From the NCBI GenBank assembly GCA_902712845.1, contig LR743504.1:3322001-3386000 (forward strand): a stretch of 64,000 nt of DNA. Reading direction: 5' to 3'. Source of the stretch: Methylobacterium bullatum. Its GTDB lineage: Bacteria; Pseudomonadota; Alphaproteobacteria; Rhizobiales; Beijerinckiaceae. Shown one piece after another: positions 15,972-24,351 of the stretch. The notes beneath the pieces are model-generated. The model was not told where the DNA came from. It did no database searches and worked only from the letters and a program-made list of their open reading frames with translations. Position 1 is the stretch's first letter; each line of letters begins with the position of its first letter. Both the position numbers and the translations under genes were made by a program.

Positions 15972-18647
15972 ATGGGCAACGGCAAGACGCTTGGCTATTT
16001 CGGCGATGTTCTGACAATTGCAAATACAGCCGTCAATTTGATTGGGATGATTCCCGGCCTTGAAATCCCAAGCGAGTTAAAGGCTATCTTTGGCGAAGAA
16101 GAAGATCCGACGCAGGCATTCCTTGAGGGAATGGACAACAAGCTAGATTTGCTTTCCCAGCAGGGCGATGAAATTCTCAAGGAAATCAATCAGGTAGGCG
16201 AAGGCATTAATTACGACAATAAGATGGCAATTTCGTCGCTTGCTCAAGCGTCAAAGTTACATCTCGACCAATACATGAATACAAGCCTCTCTGATCCAAA
16301 AAACGCTGATTATCGAGCCTTAGCGATCGATAAATCAACCGATGCGCTTTCCATGGCGATCGAGTTCGCCGGAAAACCGGGTGCCGACGCCGGCCTCGTC
16401 ATGCCAGCCCTCCTGTCTGCGCTCGCCGCTCGGATCAACGTCATTCGCGAGATCGAAGACGGCGCGACCTCAGGTGACCTCAAGGGGACACTGGATGCGG
16501 GGATCAATGCACTCCACGAAACTGTTGCTTCGTATAAGAACGACGTTTTAGAATTTGCAAAACAACCCGATCAGGACAAGATCGGCGCCAAAGTCTATTT
16601 GATTAATGGCAATATTCTCCTCGACGTTTGGTACGATAACGGTGAGGCGGGTGGCCTTAGAACATACCAGCATGAAATCGTTATTGGAAAGGAAGGATCG
16701 GCGGATCACAGACTTATGGACACTGCCTTAACGCCCGCGGTACCAATTCCGGGCGCCCCGGGACACTATTACGATCGCGATATAACAAATTACGACGTTA
16801 TCAAAAGTCTTTTTACGAGCCGCGGATTGGAGCAACAATTCAACGACAAGGAGAGCATGTGGCTGAATGAGTATTTGTACCCACAAAAGGGGGTGACAAA
16901 TCTGGAAAAGGCTGTCGATACCCTGCGACAGCTGACGAGCGGCCAGCACAAGGTCGATGTCGCCGACTCGATCGGCAGAACAATCGAAGTCGATCACCCG
17001 ACATATGACAAGGCGCCCAACACGCTGGAAGGCTACGCCGGCAACGATACGCTCATCGGTGGTGATGGCAACGACACGCTCAAGGGCGGCGGTGGCAACA
17101 TCGATTATACCGTTTTCGGCACCAATGGTGACGGCCACGATACCCTCTCTGGCAAGGGTGGCGACGACATCATGCTCGGCGGCACCGGCAACGATGTGCT
17201 CGACGGTGGTGCGGGCAACGACCGTCTCGATGGGGGCGCCGGCAGCGACACGGCAAGCTACAAGTCGGCAACCGAAGGCGTGACCGTCTCCCTCGATCTG
17301 CAGGGTTGGCAGGTGATCGTCCCCGAAAAGGTGACCGTGTTCCAACCGGAGCCTTACCCCGGCGAGGGCCCCGGAGGCATCGTCACGCCCCCTCCCGTCA
17401 TAACGACGATCCCGGCGGAAAAAGATCGCTTCCTGAGCATCGAGAACCTCGAAGGCAGCACGTTCAACGATCGTCTCACGGGCAACGTCCTGAGCAACAC
17501 GATCCGCGGTGGCGACGGCAACGACACCATCGACGGCCATCTCGGCGCGGACCGGATGTACGGCGAGGCCGGCAACGACACCTACGTCGTCGATCAATCC
17601 GGCGATCGCGTCTTCGAAGCGAAGGATGCCGGGCGGGACACCGTCAGAACGAGCGTCAGCTACGTCCTGGCTGCCGGACAGGCGATCGAGACCCTGGCCA
17701 CCACGAAGGCTACGGGCACGGCCGCGATCGACCTCACCGGCAACGAGGTCGCTCAGGCGCTGTTCGGCAACAACGGCGCGAACGTCCTCGATGGCAGGGG
17801 CGGCGCCGACAAGATGACCGGGTATGCCGGCAACGACACCTACGTCGTCGACAACGCCGGCGACGTCGTCGTCGAGGCGGCTGGCGGCGGCATCGACACC
17901 GTCCGCTCGTCCATCAGCCTTACCTTGGCGGCCAACGTCGAGAACCTGACGCTGGTCGGCACGGCTGCCCTCAACGGCACCGGCAACGCGCTGGCCAACA
18001 TCATCACCGGCAACGGCGCAGCCAACGTCCTCAACGGTGGTGCCGGGGCCGACACGTTGATCGGTGGGGCGGGCTCCGACATCTACATCGTCGACACCAT
18101 CGGCGACAAAGCCATCGAGGCGAGCGGCGCCGCCGGCACCGATCTCGTCAAGGCCTCGGTGTCCTTCTCGCTGGGAGGCACCCATGTCGAGAACCTGACG
18201 CTCACCGGCACCGGCAATCTCAATGCCACCGGCAACACGCTCGCCAACGTCCTGAAGGGCAATTCCGGCGCCAACCATCTCGACGGTGGCCTCGGGGCGG
18301 ATACGCTGACGGGTCTGGCGGGCAAGGATACGTTCGTGTTCAGCACCAAGCTCGGCGCGACCAATATCGACCACGTCACCGATTTCTCGGTCGCGGACGA
18401 CACGATCCAGCTCTCGAAGAGCATCTTCGCGGCGCTCTCGGCCGGTGACCTCGCGGCGGCGTTCAAGGACCTGGGCGTGACCGGTGCCAAGATCGATGAG
18501 AACGACCGCATTCTCTACGATCACAACACCGGTGCGCTCTCCTACGACGCCGACGGCAGCGGCACTGCCGCCAAGGCCGTCCAGTTCGCCATGATCGACA
18601 ACCACGACAAGGTGGCGCTGACTCACCTGGATTTCCTGGTGGCGTAA
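15972..18647 (+). CDS. RTX protein with an unrecognised helical N-terminal domain
   Basis: An 891-residue protein. Residues 1 to about 345 form a unique region with a hydrophobic start (FGDVLTIANTAVNLIGMIPGL), long predicted helices (EGMDNKLDLLSQQGDEILKE) and a later beta-rich part (KVYLINGNILLDVWYDNG). No family was recognised; the helical bundle recalls pore-forming toxins, but that is speculation. From about residue 352 RTX nonapeptides appear (GYAGNDTLIGGDGNDTL). Repeated units of about 85-90 residues follow (NDTYVVD...VENLTL...LTGN), ending in the FVFSTKLGATNIDHVTDF and LSYDADGSG region typical of type I secretion substrates. The first kilobase is visibly AT-richer than the rest, which suggests that the domain was acquired. 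A GGGGG-type ribosome binding site precedes ATG 15972. Confidence 0.85.
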   Translation: MGNGKTLGYFGDVLTIANTAVNLIGMIPGLEIPSELKAIFGEEEDPTQAFLEGMDNKLDLLSQQGDEILKEINQVGEGINYDNKMAISSLAQASKLHLDQYMNTSLSDPKNADYRALAIDKSTDALSMAIEFAGKPGADAGLVMPALLSALAARINVIREIEDGATSGDLKGTLDAGINALHETVASYKNDVLEFAKQPDQDKIGAKVYLINGNILLDVWYDNGEAGGLRTYQHEIVIGKEGSADHRLMDTALTPAVPIPGAPGHYYDRDITNYDVIKSLFTSRGLEQQFNDKESMWLNEYLYPQKGVTNLEKAVDTLRQLTSGQHKVDVADSIGRTIEVDHPTYDKAPNTLEGYAGNDTLIGGDGNDTLKGGGGNIDYTVFGTNGDGHDTLSGKGGDDIMLGGTGNDVLDGGAGNDRLDGGAGSDTASYKSATEGVTVSLDLQGWQVIVPEKVTVFQPEPYPGEGPGGIVTPPPVITTIPAEKDRFLSIENLEGSTFNDRLTGNVLSNTIRGGDGNDTIDGHLGADRMYGEAGNDTYVVDQSGDRVFEAKDAGRDTVRTSVSYVLAAGQAIETLATTKATGTAAIDLTGNEVAQALFGNNGANVLDGRGGADKMTGYAGNDTYVVDNAGDVVVEAAGGGIDTVRSSISLTLAANVENLTLVGTAALNGTGNALANIITGNGAANVLNGGAGADTLIGGAGSDIYIVDTIGDKAIEASGAAGTDLVKASVSFSLGGTHVENLTLTGTGNLNATGNTLANVLKGNSGANHLDGGLGADTLTGLAGKDTFVFSTKLGATNIDHVTDFSVADDTIQLSKSIFAALSAGDLAAAFKDLGVTGAKIDENDRILYDHNTGALSYDADGSGTAAKAVQFAMIDNHDKVALTHLDFLVA

Positions 18648-18659
18648 GCCCGCAAGACC

Positions 18660-18690
18660 CCTTGGCCGAACGCATCGTGTTCGGCCAAGG
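18660..18690 (+). terminator. Perfect 12-bp stem hairpin after the RTX gene
   Basis: CCTTGGCCGAAC (18660-18671), a 7-nt loop GCATCGT, then GTTCGGCCAAGG (18679-18690). It begins 13 bp after the RTX stop. No clear U-run follows, so it is a terminator candidate or an mRNA-stabilising hairpin. Confidence 0.65.
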
Positions 18691-18926
18691 CTCCCAACAA
18701 GACTTCCAAGTCGCCAGGAGACCTTGCCCGCATTCGCCACGGGCCGGCATGGACAAGATGACGAGTGCGCGACAGCGTATTGCGGCACTCTGTCATGTTC
18801 GCGGCATTTTTTCGCAACGGGGACTGTGACCCGTCAATTGGCTTGTTTCGCCTAGGTCAGGATGCCTATCGTAGACTGCCGCACACACACGATGGCGGAC
18901 GATGTGGGCGGTTGGGTGCGGACGAC

Positions 18927-19934
18927 ATGACGGCTGGTGAGGGCGTCCCTTACTCCTATCTCACGACGTCCGGCCTGCCGCTCGATGAGGCATTCGAGCG
19001 ATGGCGCACCCTCCTGGCACCGATGTATGCGGTGAGCCGGACAACGCCCTCCGCCCCACTGCCTTTCGGCACCAACATCACCTACCAGATCCGCGACCTC
19101 GTCACCCAGCGCTCGCTGCTCTCGACCCAACGACTCCAGCGTGACCTCAAGCGCGTCGAGGCCGGTCCCGACCACTACATGGTCCAACTCTACCGATCCG
19201 GCCGCTTCCAGGGCGCCGTCGCCGGCAAACCGATCTCGGCCTCGGCCGGCACCGTGACCCTCATCGGCCGCCGCAAGCTGCTCGACGGCATGATCGACCG
19301 AGCCGATGTGGTCGGCATCGCCGTACCCTGCGCCCGCCTCCACGGGCTGCCGCTCGAGGGTCATGACATGCTCTTCGACGCGGCCCGCAACCGGTTGCTC
19401 GCCGCACGCCTCCGGGACATCTACCGCCGCTTGCCGACCACGCGCCCCGACGAGGCACCGGCTCTTGCCGATGAGTTCGTCGCGTTCCTGCGTCGCCTGC
19501 TCGATCCCTCGCGGGCCAAGGACGTGCTGGATGGCCGCGACCTCGACGGCGGCCTGATGGCGCTGGCCAGGATCATCGTGCAGGAAAACCTGTCCCGGTC
19601 CGATCTGTCGCCTGAATTCATCGCCGGACAGATGCGGGTCTCGCGGTCCACCCTCTACCGGCTGTTCGAGCCGGAAGGGGGCGTGATGCATGTCGTGCAA
19701 GATGAACGCCTGAAGGCGGTACGCAACGCGCTTGCCGACCCGATGGAAACGCGCACCCTTGCCCGTCTGGCCGAAATCTTCGGCTTCAGCAGTGCCTCGC
19801 AGTTCAGCCGCAGCTTTCGCAACCGCTTCGGCACGCCACCCCAGGCTTGGCGGGGGGAGCGTCGGGCGATCCAACGGGTTAGCGGTCAGGGAACGCCGCA
19901 GAACGTCTGGAGGTGGCTTCGCGAGGCGCGATGA
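18927..19934 (+). CDS. AraC family transcriptional regulator
   Basis: A 335-residue regulator with an N-terminal AraC-binding-like domain (AraC_binding_2 type) at about 20-190 and a C-terminal double helix-turn-helix at about 230-325. The latter contains SPEFIAGQMRVSRSTLYRLF and the second HTH LARLAEIFGFSSASQFSRSF with the usual F-R-x-x-G-x-P-P ending (FGTPPQAWR). ATG at 18927 is preferred; an upstream in-frame ATG at 18765 would add 54 residues with no homology. Its target is unknown. It is followed by the convergent YoaK gene, so it has no obvious operon partner. It may regulate itself or the upstream RTX gene. Confidence 0.85.
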   Translation: MTAGEGVPYSYLTTSGLPLDEAFERWRTLLAPMYAVSRTTPSAPLPFGTNITYQIRDLVTQRSLLSTQRLQRDLKRVEAGPDHYMVQLYRSGRFQGAVAGKPISASAGTVTLIGRRKLLDGMIDRADVVGIAVPCARLHGLPLEGHDMLFDAARNRLLAARLRDIYRRLPTTRPDEAPALADEFVAFLRRLLDPSRAKDVLDGRDLDGGLMALARIIVQENLSRSDLSPEFIAGQMRVSRSTLYRLFEPEGGVMHVVQDERLKAVRNALADPMETRTLARLAEIFGFSSASQFSRSFRNRFGTPPQAWRGERRAIQRVSGQGTPQNVWRWLREAR

Positions 19935-20100
19935 CCGTCGTGGCCGAACGTCGCTCCACACGCGGAACGGAGGATCATCCTACCCTTGAGCGAGCGTCCG
20001 CTTCCCCCGTTCTGTCCGCCAGGAACGGACCGGTCAAAGTCCACCTGACACAGCGCTGGCGTCGCGGCGGAGGGGAGACGTTCGGACCAGCCCCACTGTC

Positions 20101-20889
20101 TCACGGCGCGGTGGTCCCGTCGGCGGGCGCTCTCACCAGGACAGTCAAGGTAACGAGCACGATGAACGGCAGCGCGATGCAGCCGAAAGCGAGATGGGCG
20201 ATCCCGAAGGCGCCGCACAGGGCGCCCGCGGCGAAGGCCACGATGGCCGGCAGCACGCGCAGCAGGCGCGCGCGCGTCTGAGCGGGGCTCCCGGCCGTTC
20301 CGAGAGCGAGATCCGTCGCGTCGATGACGGCCTGGCTCACACTCACGGTCATCACCGTGGTCGGGGCGAGATGACCGAGCGAGAGACGGCCGATCGCGTT
20401 CTGCACGCCCATGGCCGCGACGGCGAGCATGCCGACCACCAAGGCTGGGGCGCCGTCCGGCGCATCGAGGGGCGACGACACGGTCCCGCACAGGCCGAAG
20501 CCCGCGAGGAGGGCCGCCTCGACGGCGAGGAGCCAGGGCAATGGATCGGCATCCCGTCGCTCCAGGAGCAGCCCGAGGATGCGGGCGCCCGCCACCGCCC
20601 CCATGAAGACGGGCAGCGCCAGGAGTTTCGCCAAGACGCCGGACGAACTCGCGACCAGTTCGGCGCCGATCAGGACGAAGTTTCCGGTGACGTGAGCCGT
20701 GAACAGGCCGGTCAGCGCGATGAAGGCGGCCGCGTCGACGAAGCCGGCGACGAAGGCGAGGGCGGTTCCGGCGGACGTGCCGCCACCGGTGATCTGCGGC
20801 TTCACGAGACTGTCCCTGGTTTGCGGAGGATGATGGCGCTGCGGCGCACTCATCGCCGAACGGCGCAGCGGGAGGTCCGTGAGAGACAC
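20101..20889 (-). CDS. YoaK family (DUF1275) membrane protein
   Basis: A membrane protein of up to 262 residues with six or seven hydrophobic segments and the DUF1275 signature: AFVAGFVDAAAFIALTGLFTAHVTGNFVLIG near the N-terminus and AAMGVQNAIGRLSLG...TTVMT in the middle. Function is unknown; transport has been proposed for the family. The start is uncertain: GTG at 20889 has a GGAG-like site 13 nt upstream, while ATG at 20853 (MSAPQRHH) would give 250 residues. The gene is divergent from a LysR regulator only 51 bp away, the classic arrangement of a LysR-controlled target, so that regulator probably controls it. Confidence 0.85.
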   Translation of the reverse strand: MSLTDLPLRRSAMSAPQRHHPPQTRDSLVKPQITGGGTSAGTALAFVAGFVDAAAFIALTGLFTAHVTGNFVLIGAELVASSSGVLAKLLALPVFMGAVAGARILGLLLERRDADPLPWLLAVEAALLAGFGLCGTVSSPLDAPDGAPALVVGMLAVAAMGVQNAIGRLSLGHLAPTTVMTVSVSQAVIDATDLALGTAGSPAQTRARLLRVLPAIVAFAAGALCGAFGIAHLAFGCIALPFIVLVTLTVLVRAPADGTTAP

Positions 20890-20940
20890 TTAGAGCGCCG
20901 AACTCCAGGGCGGTCGGAATATCGGCTATCATGAACCGTG

Positions 20941-21810
20941 ATGAGCAACCTCAACGTCGACCACATTCGCTCCTTCCTGGCCGTGATCGAGAACGGCAGC
21001 TTCACGGCGGCGGCGCAGGCGCTCGGCGTGCGGCAATCCACGGTCAGCGGGCATATCGCGCGGCTGGAAAAGGCGCTGGATCACTCTCTTCTCATGCGCG
21101 ACACGCATCGGGTTGCCCCGACGCCGGATGGCCAGGCCCTGATCGGCTTCGCGCGCGAAGTGCTGGAGGCCCACGACCGGCTTCGCGCCTTCTTCTCACC
21201 GGGCGGCCTGCGCGGCCGTATCCGCCTCGGCGTCTCCGAAGACTACACCTTGTCGGCCCTGGCCCAGGTTCTGGTGCGCTTCGCCGACCGCCACCCCTCC
21301 GTCGATCTGCAGCTGACGGTCGGACTGAGTCGAGCCCTCTATCAGGGCTACGATGCGGGCGAGCTGGACGTGATCTTCTGCAAGCGCCGACGCGGTGACC
21401 CGCGCGGCGAACTGGCCTGGGCAGAGGAACTGATCTGGGCGGGCAGACCGGGCTTCGTTCCCAATCCGGCGCTGCCGTTGCCCCTGGTCCTCTATCCGCC
21501 GCCTTCGATGACACGCACCCTGGCGCTCAATGCCCTCGACGCGGCGGGCCGTCCCTGGCGGATCGCCTGCACCAGCGGCAGCCTGATGGGGGTGCGCGCC
21601 GCCGTCGAAGCGGGTCTGGGCATCGCGCCGCACTCGGCCAGGGTCATGCCGCCGGGGCTTGCCCCGATCCCGACACTGGCCGGTTTGCCACCGATCGGCG
21701 ACGTCGAGTTCGTGGTGCTCGGCCCGGGCCGCCAGCATGCCGTCGCGACGGCGTTGCAGGAGACGATCCTGGCGAGTTCGGCGGAGCTACAGGCCGTCCC
21801 AGAGGTCTGA
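20941..21810 (+). CDS. LysR family transcriptional regulator (probable YoaK regulator)
   Basis: A 289-residue LTTR. The winged HTH is at residues 1-62 (LNVDHIRSFLAVIENGSFTAAAQALGVRQSTVSGHIARLE), with a C-terminal periplasmic-binding-protein-like effector domain at about 90-285 (RIRLGVSEDYTL..., GVRAAVEAGLGIA). GTG at 20938 is directly in front of ATG 20941 and is an alternative start. It is divergent from the DUF1275 gene with a 51-bp shared promoter region. Its stop TGA at 21808-21810 runs into ATACC, the end sequence of a degenerate repeat B. No effector can be assigned. Confidence 0.92.
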   Translation: MSNLNVDHIRSFLAVIENGSFTAAAQALGVRQSTVSGHIARLEKALDHSLLMRDTHRVAPTPDGQALIGFAREVLEAHDRLRAFFSPGGLRGRIRLGVSEDYTLSALAQVLVRFADRHPSVDLQLTVGLSRALYQGYDAGELDVIFCKRRRGDPRGELAWAEELIWAGRPGFVPNPALPLPLVLYPPPSMTRTLALNALDAAGRPWRIACTSGSLMGVRAAVEAGLGIAPHSARVMPPGLAPIPTLAGLPPIGDVEFVVLGPGRQHAVATALQETILASSAELQAVPEV

Positions 21811-21870
21811 TACCGGGCCCCGGAGACCCCGACCCATGGGTCCGGGTCACCGAGACGCCGTCCGACGGGA
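21810..21870 (+). repeat. Degenerate half of repeat family B (tentative)
   Basis: ATACC at 21810 is followed by a hairpin-forming segment (GACCCATGGGTC core) and GCCGTCCGACG. The pattern and spacing mirror the first half of the 118-bp element at 13309, but only about half the bases match, so this may be a diverged copy or chance. It lies between the stops of convergent lysR and ttuC and may serve as a two-sided terminator. Confidence 0.35.
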
Positions 21871-21875
21871 CGCAC

Positions 21876-22949
21876 TTATCCGAGCGCTTCCTCCACCGCC
21901 TTGCCGCAGGCTTCGGTATCGGCGTTGCCGCCGAGGTCGCGGGTGCGCAGGGTGCGCTCGGAGAGGACGCGCTCGATCCCGGTGACGATCTCCCGCGCCG
22001 CCTCGTGCTCGCCGAGGTGTTCCAGCATCATCGAGCCGGACCAGATCTGGCCGATGGGGTTGGCGATGCCCTGGCCGGCGATGTCGGGGGCCGACCCGTG
22101 CACCGGTTCGAACACCGAGGGGAAGAGCCGCTCCGGGTTGATGTTGCCGGAGGGCGCGATGCCGATCGTGCCGGTGCAGGCGGGGCCGAGATCGGAGAGG
22201 ATGTCGCCGAACAGGTTCGAGGCCACGACGACGTCGAACCGGTCCGGGTTCAGCACGAAATGCGCCGTCAGGATGTCGATATGGTACTGGTCCCAGGCCA
22301 CGTCCGGGTAGGCCTTGGCCACCTCCTTCACCCGCTCGTCCCAATAGGGCATCGTGATCGAGATGCCGTTGGACTTGGTGGCCGAGGTCAGGTGCTTCTT
22401 CGGGCGGCTCTGCGCCAGTTCGAAGGCGAATTTCAGGATGCGGTCGACGCCGTGGCGCGTCATGATCGTCTCCTGCAGGGCGAATTCGCGGTCGGTGCCG
22501 GCGAACATGCGCCCGCCCGCATTCGAGTATTCCCCTTCCGTGTTCTCGCGGACCACCCAGAAGTCGATGTCGCCGGGCTTGCGGTCGGCGAGCGGGCTCT
22601 TCACCCCCGGCATCAGGCGCACCGGGCGCAGGTTGGCGTATTGGTCGAATTCCCGCCGGAACAGGATCAGCGAGCCCCAGAGCGAGACGTGGTCGGGCAC
22701 CCTGTCCGGCATGCCGACGGCGCCGAAGAAGATCGCGTCATGGCCCCCGATCTGCGCCTTCCAGTCTTCCGGCATCATCCGGTCGTGCCGCTCGTAATAG
22801 TCGCAGCTGGCGAAGTCGAACCAGTCGAAGTCGAGGCTGAAGCCGTGGCGCTTGGCGGCCTTTTCGAGGACGCGCACCCCCTCCGGCACGACCTCCTTGC
22901 CGATCCCGTCGCCCGGAATGACGGCGATGCGATAGTGGCGTGATGTCAT
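21876..22949 (-). CDS. ttuC: Tartrate dehydrogenase/decarboxylase (isopropylmalate dehydrogenase-like)
   Basis: A 357-residue beta-hydroxyacid oxidative decarboxylase. TtuC-type enzymes oxidise or decarboxylate tartrate and D-malate with NAD and a divalent metal. Landmarks are IAVIPGDGIGKEVVPEG at the start, LWGSLILFRREFDQYANLRPVRL, the substrate-binding RENTEGEYSNAGGR block, DVVVASNLFGDILSDLGP with metal-ligand aspartates, and the NAD-binding EPVHGSAPDIAGQGIANP. The sequence is closer to tartrate dehydrogenases than to LeuB (SCDYYERH, PDHVSLWG). ATG at 22949 begins MTSRHYRIAVIPGDG. It is the last gene of a leftward cluster with dctA, tarD and a 2-hydroxyacid dehydrogenase, which supports a tartrate role. 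Confidence 0.9.
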   Translation of the reverse strand: MTSRHYRIAVIPGDGIGKEVVPEGVRVLEKAAKRHGFSLDFDWFDFASCDYYERHDRMMPEDWKAQIGGHDAIFFGAVGMPDRVPDHVSLWGSLILFRREFDQYANLRPVRLMPGVKSPLADRKPGDIDFWVVRENTEGEYSNAGGRMFAGTDREFALQETIMTRHGVDRILKFAFELAQSRPKKHLTSATKSNGISITMPYWDERVKEVAKAYPDVAWDQYHIDILTAHFVLNPDRFDVVVASNLFGDILSDLGPACTGTIGIAPSGNINPERLFPSVFEPVHGSAPDIAGQGIANPIGQIWSGSMMLEHLGEHEAAREIVTGIERVLSERTLRTRDLGGNADTEACGKAVEEALG

Positions 22950-22990
22950 GGGATCGGCTCTCCGCGGATGGGACGGCTGGGTTCGAGAGT

Positions 22991-23965
22991 TCAGGCGGCG
23001 CTCGGCGGCCAGGGCGTCTCGGCGACGGGGGTCACCGGCCCCCGACCCTCGAACCAGGAAACGAGGTTGTCCACGAGGAGGTTGCCCATGGCGCGGCGGG
23101 TGTGATGGGTGGCCGAGCCCACATGCGGCAGCAGGACGACGTTGTCCAAGGCGATGAGGGCCTCGGGAACCCGAGGTTCGTCGGCGAACACGTCGAGGCC
23201 GGCCGAGTGGATCACGCCCTGCTGCAGGGCCGCGATCAGGGCGTCCTCGTCGACGAGGCTGCCGCGGGCCACGTTGATGAGGATGCCCTCCGGGCCGAGG
23301 GCGCCCAGCACCTCCGCGGTGACGAGGGGACCGGCTCCGCCGCCGGGCGCCACGACCACGAGGACGTCGCAGGCTTGGGCCAGCTCGACCGCGCTCGCGT
23401 GGTAGTCATAGGCCACCTCGGGTTGCCGGCGGCGTCCGTGATAGGCGATGGCGCAGCCGAATCCATCGAGCCGCGTGGCGATGGCGTGCCCGATCCGCCC
23501 GAGGCCGAGGATGCCGATGCGGCGTCCCCGCAGGGAGGGCGAGAGGGGAAACGGGGCTTTCGGCCAGGCGCCCGCGCGGAGATAGCGGTCGGCCTGGGGA
23601 ATGCGGCGGACGGTGGCCAGAAGCAGGCCGAGGGCGAGGTCGGCGACCTCCTCGGTGAGCACGTCCGGGGTGTTGGTGACGACGGCGCCCCGCCCCTTGG
23701 CGGCCGCGACGTCGATCGTGTCGTAGCCGACGCCGAAATTGGCGACGATCTCCAGGGCGGGGAGGCGCGCGAAGAGATCGGCTCCCGCCGGCGCCTGTCC
23801 TCCCACCACCACGCCGCGAATGGCCGGGCCGACCTCCGCCAGGAACGCGTCCCGGTCCGTGGCCCGATCCAGGCGGTGGAGGACGAAGCGCTCGTCGAGG
23901 GCTCGGATCGTATCGGGAAGGATCGCCTTCAGCAGCAGGATCTCCGCCTTCGCATGCGCTGTCAT
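22991..23965 (-). CDS. D-2-hydroxyacid dehydrogenase (glyoxylate/hydroxypyruvate reductase type)
   Basis: A 324-residue NAD(P)-dependent dehydrogenase. The Rossmann motif is IGILGLGRIGHAIA at about 148-162. The catalytic triad lies in INVARGSLVDED (Arg), FADEPRVPEAL (Glu) and LPHVGSATHHTR (His). The sequence NFGVGYDTID is typical of the glyoxylate/hydroxypyruvate reductase branch. ATG at 23965 overlaps the stop of the upstream small gene by 4 bp (ATGA), showing translational coupling. The stop is 41 bp before ttuC. In a tartrate cluster it may reduce hydroxypyruvate or tartronate semialdehyde-type products, which is inference. Confidence 0.9.
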   Translation of the reverse strand: MTAHAKAEILLLKAILPDTIRALDERFVLHRLDRATDRDAFLAEVGPAIRGVVVGGQAPAGADLFARLPALEIVANFGVGYDTIDVAAAKGRGAVVTNTPDVLTEEVADLALGLLLATVRRIPQADRYLRAGAWPKAPFPLSPSLRGRRIGILGLGRIGHAIATRLDGFGCAIAYHGRRRQPEVAYDYHASAVELAQACDVLVVVAPGGGAGPLVTAEVLGALGPEGILINVARGSLVDEDALIAALQQGVIHSAGLDVFADEPRVPEALIALDNVVLLPHVGSATHHTRRAMGNLLVDNLVSWFEGRGPVTPVAETPWPPSAA

Positions 23966-24237
23966 GGGGCCTCTTCGCAATTGCGTGTTCCGTGGAGGTG
24001 GCGCTCCCGCTCCGGGGCGAAGCCACCTTGTGCTTTCCGCCAACGGAGGGTGGACCGCAACCCGGAGCCGGCCCGCTCGGCAAGACCGCGTTGCGCCAAT
24101 CCCATACAGGCCGCGAGGACTGTCTCGTTCCTCTGGCCGCGCGGAAGGCCGGACCTGACCTTGACCACCGTGGCGCTGACGAAATCTTCGGTCAAAGCGG
24201 ACAGAACGGCTCGCTCCTCATCACTGAGCGGTCGCAT
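23962..24237 (-). CDS. Small winged-helix-like hypothetical protein
   Basis: A 91-residue protein starting MRPLSDEERAVLSALTEDF. The first 70 residues look like a small alpha/beta winged-helix fold: a helix (DEERAVLSALTEDF), SATVVKVRSGLPRGQRNETVLAACMGLAQRGLAER as helix-turn-helix-like segments, then a possible wing (GSGLRSTLRWRK). The tail is basic. Real coding is supported by its 4-bp ATGA overlap with the dehydrogenase start and by codon composition. No named family is recognised. It lies between tarD and the dehydrogenase and may be a local regulator or a structural accessory. Confidence 0.65.
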   Translation of the reverse strand: MRPLSDEERAVLSALTEDFVSATVVKVRSGLPRGQRNETVLAACMGLAQRGLAERAGSGLRSTLRWRKAQGGFAPERERHLHGTRNCEEAP

Positions 24238-24277
24238 CGTACGGATTTCCTCGGCACGTCGGTTCCCGGAAGACGGC

Positions 24278-24299
24278 CGCCGCCCGGAGCCGGGCGGCG
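24278..24299 (-). terminator. GC-rich hairpin downstream of tarD
   Basis: CGCCGCCCGG, a 2-nt AG spacer, then CCGGGCGGCG form a perfect 10-bp inverted repeat (in practice with a slightly larger loop). It lies 52 bp past the tarD stop and before the small winged-helix gene. There is no U-run, so it may partially attenuate or protect the mRNA between the two halves of the cluster. Confidence 0.5.
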
Positions 24300-24351
24300 A
24301 CGGTGGAGGCCGTGCGGGGCCGGATCGCGCCCCGCACGGATCGGTCGCCGC

